From: Hondaea fermentalgiana
Taxonomy: Eukaryota > Sar > Bigyra > Thraustochytrida > Thraustochytriidae
Direction: 5' to 3'
Assembly: GCA_014084085.1 (NCBI GenBank)
Contig: NPFB01000154.1
Span: 131,329 to 142,823 of the forward strand
DNA length: 11,495 bases
The notes beneath the pieces were generated by a model that made no database searches, was not told the DNA's origin, and saw only the letters and a program-made list of their open reading frames with translations. The position numbers and the translations under genes were made by a program. Positions 6,949-11,495 of this stretch are shown piece after piece (the first letter of the stretch is position 1; each line of letters begins with the position of its first letter).

Positions 6949-7290
6949 GAGGAGGGAACAAAAGGCGCACCTGAGCGCCCAGCAGAAGCAAAGATGTGGT
7001 GTCGTTCAATCTTTGAAATGATGAAGCAACACCGGTAGGTTTTGTAACAATCGTCAAAAATGCAATTTGCATCAAGATGGGCAACTTGTGACACGAGTAG
7101 GTTGGAAGTGGCGCTCTAATGCGCTATGCTATCTACGTACACCACAACCAATCGAGTGGCCGAAAGTGAGAGGGAAAGAGTATAGAGAGAGAAAGAGAGA
7201 AAAGCAGTCTACGTTTGCACGTTGGAACAAGAAAGGGGCGCCGCAAAGAGTCTTGAGGCAAAGTTCACTCATGATGACCTCTCATACTTT

Positions 7291-7296
7291 TTTATT
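7291..7296 (-). promoter_or_regulatory. Candidate AATAAA polyadenylation signal for the GAF gene
   Basis: Plus-strand TTTATT gives AATAAA on the gene strand, 61 bases past the GAF gene stop and embedded in an A-rich stretch on that strand. Position and composition fit a eukaryotic poly(A) signal well. Confidence 0.5.
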
Positions 7297-7357
7297 GTTT
7301 TTAGCTTTACACGTATTGTGGTCATATGTGAGAAGGAAGACTTTACGTACAAGGTCG

Positions 7358-8755
7358 TCAAGTCATGGGCACGCCCAGAGGCATGCCGCTGTCATCATCT
7401 TCATCCTCGTCCTCTTCCTGAATCTCATCGATGCTGTCGGGCTGGTAGAGCACATTGCCGCTGGAGCCATGACGACGCGTGAGCGGGGGCATGGGGGAGA
7501 CGGAGCCGGTTCCTGCAATGTCCTGCGCAGCGCCAAACTCGGTCGTGGTGGATTGATGCGAGGAGGCAAACAATTGCGAGGAGGACATGTGACCGCCAAC
7601 AATGTCAAGAAAGCTCGACAAGAGGTGCTCGTCCTCCTCCGTAAAGCGATGTCCGTGGACCTTGTTGATGAGCTGCAAGACGCCAATGACCTCCGCCTCG
7701 CGATCCTCTGCGACTTGACGGTCCGTAATGGGCATCACCAGTACGGATTTAGTCTTGAAGCCCGATTTGAGATCAAATTCAGTGTTGAAGCGGGGATCCT
7801 TGTGAGCATCCTCGATATTGATGATTTCGCCCGTGGTCGCCGTGTAGCCTGCAAGTCCCTTGTCACATGTGGTGCGGATCTCGACGGCGCCCTGGATGGA
7901 CATGAGCTCGTTGTGCTTGCGGTCCACGACATAGAGAGTGCAGCGCTCGGCGTCAACGAGGCTGGGGCTACGTTCAGTGACTGTGAAAATGAGAGAATTA
8001 ATTCCCATTTTCGAGTGAAGCGAGCGCACGATGTCGACCATGGAAAGCACCTGGCGGTGGCGAATTTCACTTGCCTCGCGCAGCATTTGATTTCGCAGAA
8101 TGATGCCGAGCTGCAATGAGAGATGATCCATGAGCACTTCGTCTAGCTTAGTGAATCCGGGACTCTGCTCGCCGGTATTGCTGCTACCTTCGGCGGCTTG
8201 GGAATCCGAGTCGCCGTCCGGGGCGTCGCTGAGTTTATTCACGGCTTGGAGGACAGCCACGGGTTCAAAGTTGGCGTCGCGAATGGGCGTGCAGAGGATC
8301 GAGGTGGTCTTATAGCCCGTGGCTTGATCGGTGCTTTTGTTAAAGTAAGGGCTGTCATAGGCGTCGGGGATGTTTAGCTTTTCGCCCGAGAGGTAGACGG
8401 CGCCTGCAATGCTGCTTTCGTCGAGAGGAAGCCGGATGTCCTTGACGCCTACGGCTTGTCTGAGAACGAGCTCTTCGCGGCGTTCGTCGACGATGAAGAG
8501 GGTTGCGCGGTCGCAGTTCATAATTTTGCACGTGTTCTCCACCGTGACGGCGATGGCGGCGTCCAGCGTGGAGGCCTTGTTGCAGCGTCGGATGACCTTC
8601 ATAACCTGGAGAAGATGGCGCATTTTCATGGCATTTTCAGGGCGCAGCGCGTTGACGTCGTAAAGCTCTTCAAGCTCGGCGTCTGTCCACGTCGCCGCGC
8701 GTTCGCGCCTGCGCGACCCAGGGCCTGTCCCCGTCGCGTAGGGTTCCGCCGCCAT
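7358..8755 (-). CDS. Tandem GAF-domain protein (GAF-A/GAF-B), likely cyclic-nucleotide sensor without effector domain
   Basis: 465 residues from ATG at 8755, the first ATG in frame. GAF-A spans about 62-222 and GAF-B about 245-392. Both share the core: CDRATLFIVD (81-90) and ERCTLYVVD (270-278), the SIAG/GLAG turn (115-118, 300-303), NIPDAYDSPYFNK (128-140) and NIEDAHKDPRFN (313-324), and GYKTTSILCTPI (147-158) and GFKTKSVLVMPI (332-343). Both keep the NKFDE motif typical of cyclic-nucleotide-binding GAF domains: N173 K174 ... F201 ... D205 E206, and N364 K365 ... F371 ... D375 E376. The closest families are the regulatory halves of cGMP-regulated phosphodiesterases (PDE2/5/6/10/11) and cyanobacterial GAF adenylyl cyclases. 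GAF-A has a 26-residue Ser/Asp-rich insert between NK and F, where GAF-B has 5. After GAF-B come a Ser-rich tail and an acidic run (447-455), then the stop; no HD phosphodiesterase or cyclase domain follows. It would act as a separate sensor or scaffold subunit, unless a further exon is missed. Confidence 0.88.
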   Translation of the reverse strand: MAAEPYATGTGPGSRRRERAATWTDAELEELYDVNALRPENAMKMRHLLQVMKVIRRCNKASTLDAAIAVTVENTCKIMNCDRATLFIVDERREELVLRQAVGVKDIRLPLDESSIAGAVYLSGEKLNIPDAYDSPYFNKSTDQATGYKTTSILCTPIRDANFEPVAVLQAVNKLSDAPDGDSDSQAAEGSSNTGEQSPGFTKLDEVLMDHLSLQLGIILRNQMLREASEIRHRQVLSMVDIVRSLHSKMGINSLIFTVTERSPSLVDAERCTLYVVDRKHNELMSIQGAVEIRTTCDKGLAGYTATTGEIINIEDAHKDPRFNTEFDLKSGFKTKSVLVMPITDRQVAEDREAEVIGVLQLINKVHGHRFTEEDEHLLSSFLDIVGGHMSSSQLFASSHQSTTTEFGAAQDIAGTGSVSPMPPLTRRHGSSGNVLYQPDSIDEIQEEDEDEDDDSGMPLGVPMT

Positions 8756-8813
8756 CGTTTGTCTGTCTGCCTGTATCCTTTTTCTTGCAGGCAAACGAAC
8801 CGATCTCGCGTTG

Positions 8814-8873
8814 GTTGTTCGTTCGTCCGTTCGTTCGTTCGATCGCTCGTTCGTTCGACCGTCCGTTCGTTCA
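8814..8873. repeat. (GTTC)n tetranucleotide tract in the GAF gene leader
   Basis: An imperfect GTTC/GTCC/GATC array of about 60 bases sits 60 to 120 bases upstream of the GAF gene ATG (GAAC on its strand). It probably lies in the promoter or 5' UTR. Translating it gives meaningless repeated Arg/Ser/Phe/Val peptides in several frames. Confidence 0.8.
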
Positions 8874-9412
8874 CCGGGCTGAGCGGAAGCTGCCCGGTCG
8901 TTTGGTCACGATCCGCCGGCTCCGCGCGTTGCCTACGATTCTGTGCCAGCCGAGTACGCGACTGCCTTTCGTTCGTGCCGCGGACTCCTCGAAGTGGACT
9001 TTCTTCCTTTGTAGTGAAAGGTCTCTGCTTTACTCGACTACCTCCTCCTTTTCATCATCCACCGTGGAAAGCTTATGTTTGCGGCTTGTGGAGCAGGGCT
9101 GCCTGTATGCCTGGCTGCTGCATGCCTGCGCGCATGCCTGGCTGGCTGGATGCTTTTATCACCTTGACAGTGAAGTCGTCCACATGCATGGATCCACTGT
9201 GGCACTGGTCTCGACGAGTCCAGGTCATAGTTTATCGCGAAGCGAACAGTAAACTTGGGTCCATCTTGGTAAGGACTTCTCCTCAGCGAGTTGGACACGA
9301 TGCACCGTGATTCTCGGCGCGTGGAAAGCAACTCTTTGACGAAGGACGCGGGCGCAACACAAATGATCAAGTCTAAAAAGAAAAGCACAATAGTATGTAT
9401 TAACCTGCAGCC

Positions 9413-9413
<1 letters not shown>

Positions 9414-9467
<54 letters not shown>
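9414..9467 (+). repeat. (CAG)18 perfect trinucleotide repeat
   Basis: 18 uninterrupted CAG units follow CTGCAGCCA and precede GTGGCTGCGG. In one plus frame it would encode poly-Gln, but that frame has no ATG context or conserved sequence around it and ends 8 codons later. On the other strand it is CTG (poly-Leu). Confidence 0.9.
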
Positions 9468-9468
<1 letters not shown>

Positions 9469-9976
9469 TGGCTGCGGCAAGTTTTCATTGATGGGCATCT
9501 GTAGCTGCAGCTGCGGACAGATTGATGGATCCATTCAACCATGACGATGACTCACAGTTCCGCCGGCAGCAGCCTGGCGGTCAGTGTTCGGGGTTATCTT
9601 TTATGAATGCAAAGAGTAGCAGCAACAGCAGTATAACAGCAAGAAGGGAGATCGCCCCTTTTCCATCTTTGCTCGCAGATGCTCGATGCTGGCTGGAGTG
9701 GTCATTAAGCGCGCCTCCTCGACGTCAGATTTTGTTCACAATACCACCACATCGTTGTCACCATTGTTGTTGAAAGCCACAAGTTCTCGAGCGTATAGTC
9801 TTAGGCTTCAAAGGGCCCCCCTTTAATTTTTTGAGAAATGCATCTACGGCCAGCACAGCTCCAGCAGCAAAAGCAGGCAATGGCAGCTGTTTGTTCAGGG
9901 TCTCGTCCAAGACGCCATCCCAGCAAGACACACGGGACCCAACCCCGGCAATGTTCCAACTCGCGGCGGGCGCTCT

Positions 9977-9992
9977 GGCTGGCTGGCTGGCT
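9977..9992. repeat. (GGCT)4 tetranucleotide repeat
   Basis: Four exact GGCT units. Related GCCTG/GGCTGG motifs recur at 9101-9152, suggesting a shared slippage-prone composition across this intergenic region. Confidence 0.8.
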
Positions 9993-10684
9993 GAGGCTTG
10001 CTGCCGCAGTCGGTGAGAATCTCGCGATGGACTCTTCTCGGCCGCGACGGAACCGCGACTGACTGTCTGATCAAGCACAGCACAGGCACGTATGCAGCAC
10101 GCAACGCTGACATGTGCACGCTCGCCAACTGTCGCAGTCGGTGTCGCTGTCGCGCACGCAATGCCCCGGCACTGGCAGGCAGCTACAGATCCGCCGTAAA
10201 CTAACGACACGAGAGGCCGCCAAAGACGACGACGCCTAGCCGAGCTATACTCTACTAACGAGAAGACCTGCCGCGCACACACTTTGCGCGAAGTCGTCCC
10301 AACGTCCAGAAGCACCCCCCCCTGCTCCGGCCCGCGTTCTTTCCGCTCGGCTGATGTGAGAGAACATCCGACTCCTTTCGCGCAGTGGTACCGCCGCGAT
10401 GGGGTATTCCCGAAGAACGCTACCCATGGCAGGAAACCAGAGGGTTCGGCGCGTCGGCGAAACCCTCCCTTGCGAGCTGGGGGTCCTGCGTCGCCGCCGT
10501 CTTCTGTCGTCTGCCGCGGGTTTCCGCGTCGCCCGTCACGACCAGGCCTGGCTCGCTGACTCGCTCGCAGGACGCGCGGCACGGCTCGCTGTGGCTGGAC
10601 GGCCGCAGCGAGCCTCGCCTTCCGCGCGCCGCAGCCGCTACGCCTTCCGCCTCGGCCGCCGCAGCTCAGGCTTGCTTGTGTCGC

Positions 10685-10686
<2 letters not shown>

Positions 10687-10718
<32 letters not shown>
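10687..10718. repeat. (GCTT)8 tetranucleotide repeat
   Basis: Eight exact GCTT units. The tract makes Leu/Ala/Cys or Ser/Lys/Gln repeats in overlapping frames and so inflates apparent ORFs on both strands. Confidence 0.9.
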
Positions 10719-11104
10719 TCTGCAGCGACTTCATCGCCCTCGTGTAGTATCTCAGGTCCGCTCAGCTCGCGAGCGATACCTTCGGACGAACCGCGCTGCG
10801 CACGGCCAGAGGAGGCAGCAGCACAGCTAGCTTGCAAGTGGTGCGGCCTCGGCTGCCCGAGGCGAGAGGCTGACGCCGGCGGAGGCTGAGCCGCAGCGGG
10901 GCGCTCGCTCCGTGCTGGCGCAAGACGCTCACCGGGCTGCCCGCCTGCTGCTGCTGCAACTGCTGCTTGCTTGCCAGTGCCAGTGCCTGCTGACTGACTG
11001 ACTGTACGAAGGAGGTGTGGTCTTCCTCGAAGTCAGCACTGCTGCCTCGGCCTCGACGGTCGTGGTGTGGCTGGTCGCGGCGGCCGCGCACAGCCCGAGC
11101 CGCT

Positions 11105-11140
11105 GCAGGCAGCCGCGGGCAGGCAGCCGCGGGCAGGCAG
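11105..11140. repeat. 14-base tandem repeat (2.5 copies) in GC-rich DNA
   Basis: GCAGGCAGCCGCGG occurs at 11105-11118 and 11119-11132, followed by a partial copy GCAGGCAG at 11133-11140. Short TGAC and GCCAGT repeats lie just upstream (10974-11004). Confidence 0.75.
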
Positions 11141-11183
11141 GCAGGAGCTAAGCTGCCGGTCTGCCGCCGCTCGCCGCCCTCGA

Positions 11184-11249
11184 GATTTCGAATTCGAATT
11201 CGAATTCGAACTCGAATTCAAATTCGAATTCAAATTCAACCTCGAATTC
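11184..11249. repeat. GAATTC hexanucleotide array (11 units)
   Basis: Eleven hexamers in strict register vary around the palindrome GAATTC; six are exact. Because the unit is its own reverse complement, both strands read alternating Phe/Glu in the matching frame, which explains the Phe-Glu ORFs on both strands here. It is an AT-rich island in very GC-rich surroundings. Confidence 0.85.
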
Positions 11250-11495
11250 ACAGTCAAACCCTCGCGCATCAAACCGCTGCGGACCGCCGAGTGAGGCCCC
11301 GACCCAACCCGGCCCATCCGCCACCGCCGGTGCTGGCCTTGCTGCTGTGCTTTGCTCGGCGCCGCAGCTGCAGACGCCGCGGCTTCTCCGTCCGGCGGCA
11401 GCGGGCCGCGCTGGGTCGACCCCCGGCAGGGCAGACACCGCGCAAGCCTCCCTCGCGCCCGCCGCTGCCGCCGCTCGCCTCGCTGCCCGAGCGCG

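Larger units (their letters stand above)
6730..7357. other. Intergenic region: NOPCHAP1-like promoter and GAF gene 3' end
   Basis: This stretch between two minus-strand genes holds no convincing coding frame. It contains two alternating purine-pyrimidine CG/CA tracts, a purine-rich GA tract around 7166-7205 (pyrimidine-rich on the gene strand) and a likely poly(A) signal for the GAF gene near 7291. Confidence 0.5.
8874..11495. other. Gene-poor, microsatellite-dense intergenic region
   Basis: In 2.6 kb I find no coding region I can support on either strand. Open frames here lack ATGs, are made of repeats or show no known domain. The longest (minus, 9758-10837) contains no ATG at all. The region becomes very GC-rich from about 10300 to the right edge, like the gene-start regions elsewhere in the window, so it may be the promoter or leader of a gene beyond the right edge. 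Repeats are listed separately. Confidence 0.55.

Noticed and set aside
7067..8119. Plus-strand open frame of 350 codons
   Set aside because: It is largely antisense to the double-GAF gene, starts with TTG and has no family resemblance.
9291..9491. Possible poly-Gln protein across the CAG repeat
   Set aside because: No ATG at its left end, only one internal candidate Met, no conserved flanks, and it stops eight codons after the repeat.
9525..9773. Small plus-strand ORF from ATG 9525 (82 residues, starts MDPFNHDDDSQF)
   Set aside because: The first 45 residues look plausible, but the rest is not protein-like and no family, intron or neighbour supports it. It could be a first exon; transcript data would decide.
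9758..10837. Minus-strand open frame of 359 codons
   Set aside because: It contains no ATG (it opens with TTG), has no recognisable domain and owes its length to GC-rich, repeat-rich DNA including the GCTT array.
8800..11250. CRISPR array or mobile element suggested by the many repeats
   Set aside because: The repeats are simple tandem arrays with 3- to 14-base units. There are no spaced 25-40-base repeats, terminal inverted repeats, target duplications or transposase.
11067..11294. ORFs with alternating Phe-Glu on both strands
   Set aside because: They are direct translations of the GAATTC array, with no supporting sequence outside it.
1..11495. tRNA or rRNA genes
   Set aside because: A read-through for the GGTTCGANNCC box and cloverleaf arms in the intergenic stretches found nothing convincing; the GTTCGA hits at 8840-8860 belong to the GTTC array.

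Overview
The window is nuclear DNA from an intron-poor, GC-rich unicellular eukaryote. The evidence is a canonical GTAAGT...CAG spliceosomal intron, Kozak-like starts instead of ribosome binding sites, AATAAA-type signals, long microsatellites and only eukaryote-type proteins. A cilium-capable protist is plausible because one gene resembles LRRC61. A stramenopile such as a thraustochytrid is possible, but the sequence alone does not prove this.

Layout from left to right: (1) positions 1-1497, plus strand, the 3' part of an ANGEL/CCR4-type endonuclease-exonuclease-phosphatase gene that runs off the left edge; (2) 1898-2644, minus, an LRRC61-like leucine-rich-repeat protein, convergent with gene 1; (3) 3373-4608, minus, a saccharopine-dehydrogenase-like oxidoreductase (SCCPDH family) ending in the peroxisomal signal SKL; (4) 4609-5210, a GC-rich divergent promoter region that contains a coding-like stretch split over three frames (about 4750-4957) and a GAGAT/GACGA repeat with nested upstream ATGs; (5) 5211-5849, plus, an H2A/NF-YC-type histone-fold protein closest to CHRAC1/POLE4/Dpb3; (6) 5934-6729, minus, a two-exon gene for a NOPCHAP1-like (DUF4598) snoRNP assembly factor with a 73-base intron; (7) 7358-8755, minus, a protein made of two tandem GAF domains with intact NKFDE motifs and no effector domain; (8) 8756-11495, about 2.7 kb with no supportable gene, very rich in short tandem repeats: GTTC, CAG x18, GGCT, GCTT x8, a 14-base unit and a GAATTC hexamer array.

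The genes look like independent housekeeping or signalling genes: RNA 3'-end processing, a cilium-associated LRR family, peroxisomal redox metabolism, chromatin or replication, snoRNP assembly and cyclic-nucleotide sensing. They do not look like one pathway or operon. I see no mobile element, CRISPR array, tRNA, rRNA or gene cluster suggesting a new system. The most useful leads are the SKL end on the SCCPDH-like protein, the effector-less double-GAF protein and the broken coding-like stretch in the divergent promoter.
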